Notes: generated by a model not told the origin, from the sequence alone. Shown: positions 1-5,995, counted from the stretch's first letter. The stretch is DNA of 6,024 bases from Thermoflexibacter sp. (GCA_025455345.1 JALOMS010000312.1:1-6024); one strand, 5' to 3'. A program made the numbers and translations.

Positions 1-747
1 CTTAATACCTGCGGAGAATAATACTACAAAGAGAAAAGCAACAATAATTTGGTCGCTCAGGCTTGCCTTGCCCGTTCTATTACTACCCAGATGAGAGCCT
101 ATTACCCCTCCAATTACGACGGCTATCATCCAAAAAAATATATAACTATCTAATTTCCCTCCTTTTATTAGATTTCCTGTAAGTGAAATGGCAGAATTAC
201 ATAAGATAAACAACGCAGAGATACCAGAGGCTTTTCGTACCCCTGTCCAACTCATCAATATCATCAATGGAGATAAAAAAATACCGCCTCCTACTCCTAT
301 TAATCCTGAAAATAAGCCTATGATAGTGCCTATCGACAAGCCAAGTAAAAGGGGAATATTTTTTTCTATTTCTTGTTTTTGCTTAGAAAGGTATTTTTTC
401 AGGACTAAAAGTACAGAAGATAGCAAAAGAAAAATTCCTGCTAAGAGTTTGAAAATCGTGGGAGTTACGCTTAACATTCCTCCTACAAAAGCCGCAGGAA
501 TAGAGGTAATAGCAAAAGTCAAAAATATTTTTTTGTCAAAAAAACCAGCTTTGATGTATTTGTAAGAAGCAATAGACGCTACGATTATATTGAGAACCAG
601 AGAAATAGTTTTTATATTGGATTCAGGGAAGGAAAGTAATGCCATGACAGCCAAGTAGCCTGACGCTCCTGCGTGTCCTACGGTAGAGTACAAAAAAGCT
701 ACTAACAAAAATAACCCAAAGGCTAAAAAGATAAATTCTGTTGTCAT
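1..747 (-). CDS. TauE/SafE (TSUP) family membrane permease, 3' end cut by the window
   Basis: I translated this frame by hand: 249 codons run from the ATG at 747-745 to the window edge with no stop. TSUP proteins are usually about 250-270 residues, so only a short C-terminal tail should be missing. The protein is strongly hydrophobic, with roughly seven or eight membrane segments (about residues 4-22, 30-41, 48-62, 74-92, 96-117, 132-150, 154-166, 174-190, 201-220, 234-248) and a charged loop around 117-130. The two family half-repeats are visible: YSTVGHAGASGYLA at residues 20-33 and the glycine-rich GLIGVGGGIFLSPLM at 148-162, followed by KASGISALFILCNSAIS at 172-188. Known members export or import sulfite, sulfoacetate, taurine-derived or similar small anions across the inner membrane; the substrate here cannot be read from sequence. 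It starts 21 bases after the uvrB stop, suggesting co-transcription. No strong ribosome-binding site is visible. Confidence 0.9.
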   Translation of the reverse strand, partial: MTTEFIFLAFGLFLLVAFLYSTVGHAGASGYLAVMALLSFPESNIKTISLVLNIIVASIASYKYIKAGFFDKKIFLTFAITSIPAAFVGGMLSVTPTIFKLLAGIFLLLSSVLLVLKKYLSKQKQEIEKNIPLLLGLSIGTIIGLFSGLIGVGGGIFLSPLMILMSWTGVRKASGISALFILCNSAISLTGNLIKGGKLDSYIFFWMIAVVIGGVIGSHLGSNRTGKASLSDQIIVAFLFVVLFSAGIK

Positions 748-768
748 TGAAAGATGAGGTTAAAATTC

Positions 769-2802
769 CTATTTTTCTATATTTTCCTTTCTTTTTTTAA
801 GAGCCAACATTTCGTCCCTCAACCTTGCCGCCTCAATAAAATCTAATTCTTTTGCCGCCTTTTCCATCTGCTTTTGAGTTTGTATAATCAGTTTATCTAT
901 ATCTTTTGTACTCATATAATTCACTACGGGGTCTGCCGCAATGCCATAGCTTACATCATCTGGCTCTATGTAATATTGCTTAGTTTCTTTTTTCGCATCA
1001 GCGACTTTGGTCTGCTGAAGGATAGCTTCTGTGGACTTTTTGATAGTCATTGGTGTAATTCCATTTGCCTTATTGTAATCTTCTTGGATTTTCCTACGTC
1101 TATTGGTTTCATCTATAGCTACTTGCATAGAGTCTGTAATAAGGTCTGCATACATGATTACTCTACCATTGACATTTCTTGCCGCTCTTCCTATCGTCTG
1201 AATGAGCGAGCGTTGGTTGCGTAAGAAACCTTCCTTATCCGCATCCATGATGGTAACCAAAGCCACTTCGGGCAAGTCCAATCCTTCCCTAAGTAGATTT
1301 ACACCTACCAACACATCAAAAACGCCTAAGCGTAGCTCCCTAAGAATCTCTACTCTATCTAAAGTCTTGACTTCTGAATGAATGTAGCGCGTCTTGATAC
1401 CTAACTTTACCAAATAATCCGTCAGTTCTTCTGCCATTCTTTTTGTCAATGTAGTAATCAAAACCCTATCTCCGTTTTTTACGGTCGAATCTACCTCCTC
1501 CAACAAGTCATCTATTTGATTGATACTTGGGCGCACCTCTATCTTGGGGTCAAGCAAACCTGTGGGTCTGATGATTTGCTCTACGACGACTCCCTCGCAC
1601 TTCATTGCTTCGTAATCTCCCGGTGTAGCACTAACAAAAATTGTATAACCCATCATATCTTCAAACTCATTGAATGTCAATGGTCTATTGTCCAGAGCCG
1701 AAGGTAGTCGGAAGCCATTATCTACTAAGGAAATCTTGCGAGAGCGGTCTCCACCAAACATTGCCCTCACTTGTGGGATAGTAACATGGCTTTCATCAAT
1801 AAGTAATAAATAATCCTTAGGAAAGTAGTCCAAAAGACAAAAAGGTCTTTGCCCTTTGTCCCTTCGGTCAAAATAGCGAGAATAGTTCTCAATTCCCGAA
1901 CAGTAGCCTAACTCCCTCATCATCTCTAAGTCAAATTCTGTGCGTTCCTTGATTCTCTGGGCTTCCATGTAGCGTTGTTCTGTTTCGAAAAATTTAATCT
2001 GCCCTACTAAGTCGTCTTGAATCTCATAAATTGCTTGATTCAACGTTTCTCGTCCTGTTACAAATAGATTGGCGGGGAAAATAGCAATCGCAGTTTCTTC
2101 GGAGATTTTTTTCCCATTTTGAGGTTCTATGCGTTGGATAGCCTCTATTTCATCTCCCCAAAAGAAAATGCGATAAGCAAAATCTGCATAAGCGGGATAA
2201 ATATCGACGGTATCACCTTTCACCCTAAAATTCCCTCTTTTAAACTCTACTTCCGTGCGACTATACAAAATATCCACTAAGGCAAAGAGAAATCTTTGGC
2301 GCGAAATCGTATCTCCTTTTTCCAATTTGACAATATAACGACTAAATTCTTCAGGATTACCAATACCATAAATACAAGATACAGAAGCTACTACGATTAC
2401 ATCATTGCGCCCAGACATGAGCGAAGATGTTGCACTTAATCGCAGTTTTTCTATTTCTTCATTGATAGATAAGTCCTTTTCTATATAAGTATTGGTACTG
2501 GCGATGTAAGCCTCTGGTTGGTAATAATCATAATAAGAAATGTAGTATTCTACGGCATTATCAGGAAAAAACTGCTTTAATTCTCCATAGAGTTGGGCTG
2601 CCAAAGTTTTGTTGTGGCTTAGCACCAAAGCAGGTCTATTTATCTGAGCAATGACATTTGCCACCGTAAAGGTTTTGCCCGAACCAGTAACACCCAATAA
2701 GGTTTGGAAATGTTCACTTTCTTGTACCCCTTTGACTAACTGTTCTATTGCCTTAGGTTGGTCTCCCGTAGGGGCATATTTCGAAGTAAGTTGGAACTGC
2801 AT
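769..2802 (-). CDS. uvrB: UvrABC excinuclease subunit B (UvrB)
   Basis: This is the damage-verifying helicase-like subunit of nucleotide-excision repair. UvrA loads it on DNA, it clamps one strand at the lesion and then recruits UvrC. The 677 residues match the usual length. Visible landmarks in order are the N-terminal TGDQP (residues 12-16), the Walker A motif GVTGSGKT (37-44), the tyrosine-rich beta-hairpin beginning YYDYYQPEAY (90-99) that inserts between the strands, the Walker B-type DESH (336-339), the helicase motif VI QTIGRAARN in the second RecA-like domain, and a C-terminal UVR domain (about 634-669, with DFIEAARLRDEM) that contacts UvrC. The hairpin continues IASTNTYIEKD, where many homologues have a proline instead of the alanine. 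The start at 2802 gives the expected N-terminus QFQLTSKYAPTGDQPKAI. It is 83 bases downstream of the SGNH hydrolase and 21 bases upstream of the TSUP permease. It appears intact. Confidence 0.98.
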   Translation of the reverse strand: MQFQLTSKYAPTGDQPKAIEQLVKGVQESEHFQTLLGVTGSGKTFTVANVIAQINRPALVLSHNKTLAAQLYGELKQFFPDNAVEYYISYYDYYQPEAYIASTNTYIEKDLSINEEIEKLRLSATSSLMSGRNDVIVVASVSCIYGIGNPEEFSRYIVKLEKGDTISRQRFLFALVDILYSRTEVEFKRGNFRVKGDTVDIYPAYADFAYRIFFWGDEIEAIQRIEPQNGKKISEETAIAIFPANLFVTGRETLNQAIYEIQDDLVGQIKFFETEQRYMEAQRIKERTEFDLEMMRELGYCSGIENYSRYFDRRDKGQRPFCLLDYFPKDYLLLIDESHVTIPQVRAMFGGDRSRKISLVDNGFRLPSALDNRPLTFNEFEDMMGYTIFVSATPGDYEAMKCEGVVVEQIIRPTGLLDPKIEVRPSINQIDDLLEEVDSTVKNGDRVLITTLTKRMAEELTDYLVKLGIKTRYIHSEVKTLDRVEILRELRLGVFDVLVGVNLLREGLDLPEVALVTIMDADKEGFLRNQRSLIQTIGRAARNVNGRVIMYADLITDSMQVAIDETNRRRKIQEDYNKANGITPMTIKKSTEAILQQTKVADAKKETKQYYIEPDDVSYGIAADPVVNYMSTKDIDKLIIQTQKQMEKAAKELDFIEAARLRDEMLALKKRKENIEK

Positions 2803-2833
2803 AAGTTAGAGATATTATTATTGATAAGCCTAC

Positions 2834-2872
2834 GAAATTAATCAATATTTTTTAATATTTTTATCAAATTTC
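2834..2872 (-). other. A/T-only nested inverted repeat between the SGNH hydrolase gene and uvrB
   Basis: In the 83-base gap the outer arms GAAATT and AATTTC enclose an inner pair of AATATT arms separated by a four-base A loop (minus-strand reading; T on the plus strand). The structure has almost no G-C pairs, so it would be a weak hairpin. It could attenuate or end transcription of the upstream hydrolase gene, or it could simply reflect the AT-rich promoter region of uvrB. I see no convincing -33/-7 pair here; the best match, TAATTTCG on the minus strand, has one mismatch to TAnnTTTG. Confidence 0.25.
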
Positions 2873-2885
2873 CCCAAGATGTTGT

Positions 2886-3563
2886 CTATTTTTCTAATAA
2901 AATTTTTACATCTTCTATCATACTACTTACCCATTCCTCGTACATCTTCCCTGCTGGGTGCAGTCCGTCTTCTGCGGTTAAACTTTCTTCATATTGGGCT
3001 TTACGAGAAATTGCCGTAATATCAAAATACTTTACTCCGTATTGGTCAGTGATTTTGCGATTGGCTTGGTTAAATGTATCTATCTCTTTCCCTATTTTTT
3101 CTCTATCCCTCCCTTGAGCAAAAGGCGTTACTCCATAATCTGGAATAGAAACAACGAAAACTCTGTCTTTATTCCCTCCTGCCTTCTTGATAGCTATTTT
3201 TAGTAATTCTTCAAATTCTTTTTGATAGATTTCTAAGCTGTATCCCCTATACTGATTATTAACCCCAATGAGCAAAGAAACTAAATGATATGTATCCGCT
3301 AAATTTTCTTTAGAAATAGCAGACAATAGCTCGTCTGTAGTCCAGCCTGTACGAGCTATGATTTTCGGCAAGGCAATATCAATATTCGCTTTTTGTAGCT
3401 GATTTACTAAAATTACAGGATAGCGTTCTTGCTCTTTGACACTCTCTCCTATGGTATAAGAATCTCCTAATGCTAAGTAAGTCAGCGACTTACTGCCTTT
3501 GCCTTGTTCCATGCATCTATTATTTGATAAAATTATTAACAAAAAAAAGAATAAATATCTCAT
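2886..3563 (-). CDS. Secreted SGNH/GDSL-type hydrolase
   Basis: This 225-residue protein has an SGNH-hydrolase catalytic core, a family that includes lipases, esterases, carbohydrate esterases and acyl-thioesterases. Block I is LALGDSY (residues 30-36) with the nucleophile Ser35, block II is ARTGW with Gly73, block III is GVNN (100-103) with Asn102, and block V is DGLHP (199-203) with Asp199 and His202, which completes the catalytic set. The N-terminus has a short hydrophobic stretch, YLFFFLLIIL (3-12), after one arginine, so it is probably exported. The following SNNRC (13-17) resembles a lipoprotein signal, but Arg just before the cysteine is a poor lipobox, so lipidation is doubtful. A Met at position 18 could be an alternative start giving a cytoplasmic form; I prefer the ATG at 3563 because of the signal sequence and the -7 motif just upstream. 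The substrate is unknown. Confidence 0.9.
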   Translation of the reverse strand: MRYLFFFLLIILSNNRCMEQGKGSKSLTYLALGDSYTIGESVKEQERYPVILVNQLQKANIDIALPKIIARTGWTTDELLSAISKENLADTYHLVSLLIGVNNQYRGYSLEIYQKEFEELLKIAIKKAGGNKDRVFVVSIPDYGVTPFAQGRDREKIGKEIDTFNQANRKITDQYGVKYFDITAISRKAQYEESLTAEDGLHPAGKMYEEWVSSMIEDVKILLEK

Positions 3564-3590
3564 CTGTGATTGGTTAGTAAGCTATTCGCA

Positions 3591-3598
3591 CAAAGCTA
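3591..3598 (-). promoter_or_regulatory. Bacteroidota -7 promoter element for the SGNH hydrolase gene
   Basis: The minus strand reads TAGCTTTG, an exact match to the Bacteroidota sigma-factor -7 consensus TAnnTTTG, and ends 27 bases before the ATG at 3563. That would leave a leader of roughly 20 bases. No TTG is found 19-21 bases upstream, so the -33 element is missing or degenerate. Matches to this motif also arise by chance in AT-rich DNA; position relative to the start is the main support. Confidence 0.5.
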
Positions 3599-3606
3599 CA
3601 AATTAG

Positions 3607-3625
3607 TAAATTTGTTTTATATTTG
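3607..3625 (+). promoter_or_regulatory. Two overlapping-region -7 motifs, candidate promoter for the PorP/SprF gene
   Basis: Two exact TAnnTTTG matches lie close together on the plus strand: TAAATTTG at 3607-3614 and TATATTTG at 3618-3625. Either would give a 5' leader of about 130 bases before the ATG at 3763. Neither has a TTG 19-21 bases upstream. A closer but imperfect match, TAGCTTTA at 3709-3716, has a TTG at 3682-3684 with a 24-base spacer, longer than usual. Which one is used cannot be told from sequence. Confidence 0.35.
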
Positions 3626-3762
3626 TTTTGATAAATACATAGAGAAAAACTCCTCATTGTGTTTAAGTGATTTTTAAGTAATTGGAAAACAAACTGATGT
3701 ATGAATGATAGCTTTATGAATCCTCAAAAGATTAGTAAAACTACCCTAAAAAACATAATAAT

Positions 3763-4785
3763 ATGCGATTGATTTATATCTTCTTTCTTGCTTTGATTTT
3801 ACTTATCTGTGGTGGATTGCCTGCAACAACCTTTGCTCAAGTCAGACCCCAGTACAGTCAGTATATGCTCAATAATTACCTACTCAATCCCGCAATTACA
3901 GGCATAGAAGACTATTTGGATTTAAAAATGAGTTTTCGTACCCAATGGACAGGCATAGAAGGCGCACCTACGACCTATTATGTAACCGCACATACGCGAT
4001 TGGGACATAATGTCAATATTGCTAATCCAAGCAAAGTAGATGAGAAACAACACGCCTTCGCTCCCAAAGGGAAACGTTATAATGCTTATAAGAAGATAAA
4101 GCCGCATCACGGCATTGGGGGCATGATTTTGCACGATAGAATTGGTGTTTTTAGCACTACGGAAGCAATGATGTCCTACGCTTATCATATTTTGATTAGT
4201 CCTGAAATCAAACTTTCTGGTGGCATTGCCGCAGGCGTTTCACAATATTCAATGCGTGGGAGCGATTTGAGATTAGCCAACCCCAATGACAATTTGGCAA
4301 CTAATATCATTATCACCAAACCCATCGTGAGTGCTGGGCTTTGGTTATACGCATCTCAAATTTATGCTGGTTTAGGAATTACACAGTTAGCAGGTAATAC
4401 TTTTGACTTTGGTGGCAATACTATCTTACAAAATCCCTCTGTAAGGCATTATTTTGCCACATTTGCTTACAAAATACTTGTAGGAGAAAAGTTTACATTT
4501 ATCCCATCTTTCCTTGCTAAAGTGGCTACTCCCTTACCAATATCTATGGATTACAATTTGAGAGTCCTATATACAGACAGAATTTGGTTAGGTGTTTCTT
4601 ACAGACGCAATAATGATTTCATCTTTATGGCAGGGCTACACCTAAACAATGCCTTTGACCTTAGTTATTCATACGATATGGGGAGAAATCAGATAAACAA
4701 ACAAGGCATAGGTAGCCATGAGGTGATTTTAGGAATTCGTCTTAATAACCGCTTTGGGGTATATTGCCCTGTCAATATGTGGTAA
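3763..4785 (+). CDS. PorP/SprF family outer-membrane protein (type IX secretion-associated)
   Basis: The 340-residue protein has a clear signal peptide: Arg2, a hydrophobic core at about residues 4-16 and a likely cleavage after TFA at Ala25. The mature protein begins with the family hallmark QYSQYMLNNYLLNPAITG (30-47), followed by FRTQWTGIEGAPTTYY (58-73). Downstream, alternating polar/aromatic stretches such as FIFMAGLHLNNAFDLSYSYD suggest an outer-membrane beta-barrel ending in FGVYCPVNMW. The length is normal. Family members include PorP, a part of the type IX secretion system, and SprF, which is needed for secreting the gliding adhesin SprB; most genomes carry several paralogues, often beside the large exported protein each one serves. 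No such partner or other secretion gene is next to this copy, so I place it in the family without choosing PorP or SprF. It stands alone on the plus strand. The ATG is preceded by an A-rich stretch without a Shine-Dalgarno motif. Confidence 0.92.
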   Translation: MRLIYIFFLALILLICGGLPATTFAQVRPQYSQYMLNNYLLNPAITGIEDYLDLKMSFRTQWTGIEGAPTTYYVTAHTRLGHNVNIANPSKVDEKQHAFAPKGKRYNAYKKIKPHHGIGGMILHDRIGVFSTTEAMMSYAYHILISPEIKLSGGIAAGVSQYSMRGSDLRLANPNDNLATNIIITKPIVSAGLWLYASQIYAGLGITQLAGNTFDFGGNTILQNPSVRHYFATFAYKILVGEKFTFIPSFLAKVATPLPISMDYNLRVLYTDRIWLGVSYRRNNDFIFMAGLHLNNAFDLSYSYDMGRNQINKQGIGSHEVILGIRLNNRFGVYCPVNMW

Positions 4786-4825
4786 AATCTTGAAATATCT
4801 TGTTTTATCAGTATCTTATAAACAA

Positions 4826-4873
4826 AGACACACTATTTTAGGGTGTTTCTGAATTGTGTGGCTCTCAGAGAGC
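4826..4873. terminator. Weak hairpins in the convergent gap, possible shared terminator
   Basis: The 102-base gap between the converging PorP/SprF and HAD genes contains two candidate hairpins. One is a perfect 5-bp stem, GCTCT-CAG-AGAGC (4861-4873), ending 14 bases beyond the HAD stop. The other is imperfect, pairing AGA and CACACT (4826-4834) with AGGGTG and TCT (4840-4850) around an ATTTT loop, with a two-base bulge and one A-G mismatch. Neither is followed by a clear U-run on either strand, so the terminator call is mainly from location. Confidence 0.3.
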
Positions 4874-4887
4874 AAATCCCCAAGCTC

Positions 4888-5574
4888 CTACAAATAATTC
4901 AAAATTGCTTGTATGTGTTCAAATTGTTTAAAATGAGGATGTTCAAAGTCAGTAGCCTCTATTCTCTCGTGTTCCCAAGTAATATGATAAGGAATATGGA
5001 AGGCAGAACCACCAATATTCAGCACAGGCAAAATATCGGATTTTAGGGAATTGCCTACCATCAAAAATTCATCACTTTTGATGTCCAAATGCCTGATAAG
5101 TTTTTTATAATCATCTTCTTTTTTCTCAGACATAATCTCAATATGGTGAAAATAGGACTCAAGCCCTGATTTTTTAAGTTTTCTCTCTTGGTCTAACAGG
5201 TCTCCTTTCGTAGCCACCACAAGCCTATACTTATCCTTGAGATGCCAAAGCACTTCTTTTACTCCTTCTAATAGCTCGATGGGTTTGTTAAGCATGATTT
5301 TGCCTTCTTCAATAATTTTTTCTATTACTTGTATATGAATCTTACCATCAGAAATACCTATTGCTGTTTCTATCATGGACAACATAAAAGCCTTTATGCC
5401 ATACCCATACAGAGGAATATTGGCTAACTCTACTTTGAGTAACTCACGAGAAGTATTATGCGCTGACAAAAAATCAGATAAGAGTTCGTAAAACCTTTCC
5501 TCTACTTCTCTAAAATAAGGTTCATTCACCCAAAGTGTATCATCTGCATCAAATGCTATTACTTTAATTTTCAT
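4888..5574 (-). CDS. HAD-superfamily hydrolase (probable phosphatase)
   Basis: With the start at 5574 the protein is 228 residues. It is a haloacid-dehalogenase-type enzyme, probably a soluble Mg-dependent phosphatase. Motif I is FDADDTLW (residues 8-15), with nucleophile Asp9 and acid/base Asp11; motif II is VVATKGD with Thr122; the motif III lysine is Lys157 or Lys158 in DDYKKLI; motif IV is GNSLKSD (174-180) with Asp180. A helical cap of about residues 16-100 lies between motifs I and II, as in the phosphoglycolate phosphatase/beta-phosphoglucomutase-like group. The substrate cannot be assigned. An in-frame ATG at 5601 would add MVRILKQKT, but I prefer 5574 because the family motif normally begins within the first ten residues and an A-rich stretch typical of this phylum precedes it. 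It converges on the PorP/SprF gene and shares no operon with visible neighbours. Confidence 0.9.
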   Translation of the reverse strand: MKIKVIAFDADDTLWVNEPYFREVEERFYELLSDFLSAHNTSRELLKVELANIPLYGYGIKAFMLSMIETAIGISDGKIHIQVIEKIIEEGKIMLNKPIELLEGVKEVLWHLKDKYRLVVATKGDLLDQERKLKKSGLESYFHHIEIMSEKKEDDYKKLIRHLDIKSDEFLMVGNSLKSDILPVLNIGGSAFHIPYHITWEHERIEATDFEHPHFKQFEHIQAILNYL

Positions 5575-5609
5575 TGTTTTTTGTTTTAGTATTCTTACCA
5601 ATTCGCGTG

Positions 5610-5617
5610 AAAATATA
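5610..5617 (-). promoter_or_regulatory. Possible -7 element upstream of the HAD gene
   Basis: The minus strand reads TATATTTT, one mismatch from TAnnTTTG, 35 bases before the chosen start at 5574. A TTG lies upstream but with a spacer of about 25 bases, longer than the usual 19-21. If this is the promoter, the transcript could begin near or just upstream of the alternative ATG at 5601. Weak evidence. Confidence 0.25.
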
Positions 5618-5657
5618 CATAATATCGTATATCCTCTGAGCGCAAATCGTTTTTTTG

Positions 5658-5673
5658 TTACTAATTTTAGTAA
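5658..5673. promoter_or_regulatory. Perfect 7-bp inverted repeat upstream of the HAD gene, possible operator
   Basis: TTACTAATTTTAGTAA consists of 7-base arms TTACTAA and TTAGTAA separated by TT. It lies about 84 bases upstream of the HAD start. There is no downstream U-run in the orientation of either neighbour, so it does not look like a terminator. It could bind a dimeric regulator, or be chance in AT-rich DNA. Confidence 0.3.
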
Positions 5674-5732
5674 GGAATTAAGCGAAATTAACGGACACCT
5701 TCAAAATGTCAGTTAATTGATTTTCAAAGTGT

Positions 5733-5761
5733 TATCTTTGTAATACTTTACTTTAATTTTG
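5733..5761 (+). promoter_or_regulatory. Two exact -7 motifs pointing into the repeat cluster
   Basis: TATCTTTG (5733-5740) and TAATTTTG (5754-5761) both match TAnnTTTG on the plus strand. Neither has a TTG at the expected 19-21 base distance; the nearest, at 5717-5719, is 13 bases from the first. No plus-strand gene follows within the window, so a transcript would read through the palindromic repeats toward whatever lies beyond 6024. Confidence 0.25.
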
Positions 5762-5800
5762 TTCAATTACTAAGTAAGTGTGCAAAAATAAACATTTTTT

Positions 5801-5813
5801 CAGTCCCGGACTG
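5801..5813. repeat. Palindrome CAGTCC-C-GGACTG
   Basis: Perfect 6-base arms around one central base, directly abutting the next repeat with one base between them. It shares AGTCCCG with the copy 14 bases downstream (5802-5808 and 5816-5822), so it may be a diverged or half copy of the same family. Confidence 0.6.
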
Positions 5814-5814
5814 G

Positions 5815-5847
5815 AAGTCCCGTTAGGGACACGAGCTTTGTAGAAAA
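5815..5847 (-). repeat. Repeat unit 1, minus orientation, with TTTTCTAC flank
   Basis: On the minus strand it reads TTTTCTAC, nine variable bases, then GTCCC-TAAC-GGGACTTC. The hairpin core is 5817-5830, with 5-bp arms and a four-base loop. The flank, the nine-base spacing and the trailing ACTTC all match the unit at 5964-5995 in the opposite orientation. Confidence 0.65.
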
Positions 5848-5857
5848 CCAAGTTAAG

Positions 5858-5894
5858 CTCAGAATTTAAGTCCCATAGGGAATTCCATTCTGAG
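5858..5894. repeat. Repeat unit 2, decayed core inside an 8-bp outer inverted repeat
   Basis: Outer arms CTCAGAAT (5858-5865) and ATTCTGAG (5887-5894) are perfectly complementary and enclose TCCC-ATA-GGGA. Between outer and inner arms are two mismatched pairs, two A-T pairs and one G-A mismatch, so the whole 37 nt can fold into one extended hairpin. The 15 bases TAAGTCCCATAGGGA (5867-5881) reappear exactly, inverted, at 5928-5942; the final C of the usual GGGAC is lost here. Confidence 0.65.
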
Positions 5895-5926
5895 GCGCAA
5901 CTATTTAATAAACAGTATTTTGTACC

Positions 5927-5942
5927 GTCCCTATGGGACTTA
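5927..5942 (+). repeat. Repeat unit 3, plus orientation
   Basis: GTCCC-TAT-GGGACTTA: 5-bp arms with a three-base loop. The last 15 bases are the exact reverse complement of 5867-5881, 46 bases away. It lacks the TTTCTAC flank seen on units 1 and 4. Confidence 0.65.
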
Positions 5943-5963
5943 CATGTTGTTCTTAAATTCCAG

Positions 5964-5995
5964 TTTCTACCAATATGCCGTCCCTAAAGGGACTT
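5964..5995 (+). repeat. Repeat unit 4, plus orientation, with TTTCTAC flank
   Basis: TTTCTAC (5964-5970), nine bases, then GTCCC-TAAA-GGGAC (5980-5993) and CTTC overlapping its end. Together with unit 1 it defines the longer bipartite unit TTTCTAC-N9-GTCCCTAA(C/A)GGGACTTC. Confidence 0.65.

Larger units (their letters stand above)
5801..5995. repeat. Cluster of short GTCCC/GGGAC palindromes, REP/BIME-like
   Basis: Five short palindromes sit in 195 bases of non-coding DNA. Four share the core GTCCC-N3/4-GGGAC or a decayed form of it. Each has a CTT flank on one side (AAG on the other strand) that gives an orientation: the copies at 5815 and 5867 point to the minus strand, those at 5927 and 5980 to the plus strand. 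Spacing is irregular, which argues against CRISPR. Clustered palindromes in opposite orientations between genes fit repetitive extragenic palindromes or a small non-autonomous element. No transposase gene is in the window. The rest of the 450-base gap (5575-5800, 5996-6024) contains only the -7 motifs and inverted repeat listed separately. Confidence 0.7.

Noticed and set aside
188..565. Plus-strand open frame of 125 codons
   Set aside because: It lies wholly antisense to the TSUP permease, whose minus-strand translation carries clear family motifs; the plus-strand protein is proline/lysine-rich with no recognisable domain.
3763..3813. Lipoprotein signal on the PorP/SprF protein (Cys16)
   Set aside because: The cysteine lies within the hydrophobic core, followed by GGLPATTFA; a signal peptidase I site after Ala25 fits better and the family is an outer-membrane barrel.
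4843..5046. Plus-strand open frame of 67 codons, and other frames antisense to uvrB and the envelope genes
   Set aside because: They overlap well-supported genes on the opposite strand and have no recognisable features of their own.
5575..5601. Nine-codon N-terminal extension of the HAD protein
   Set aside because: MVRILKQKT precedes the typical family start MKIKVIAFDADDT; family members usually begin right before motif I, and the extension is A-rich like a leader.
5801..5995. CRISPR array
   Set aside because: The repeated cores are only 13-16 bases, lie in both orientations, and are separated by irregular distances; there is no set of uniform spacers and no cas gene.
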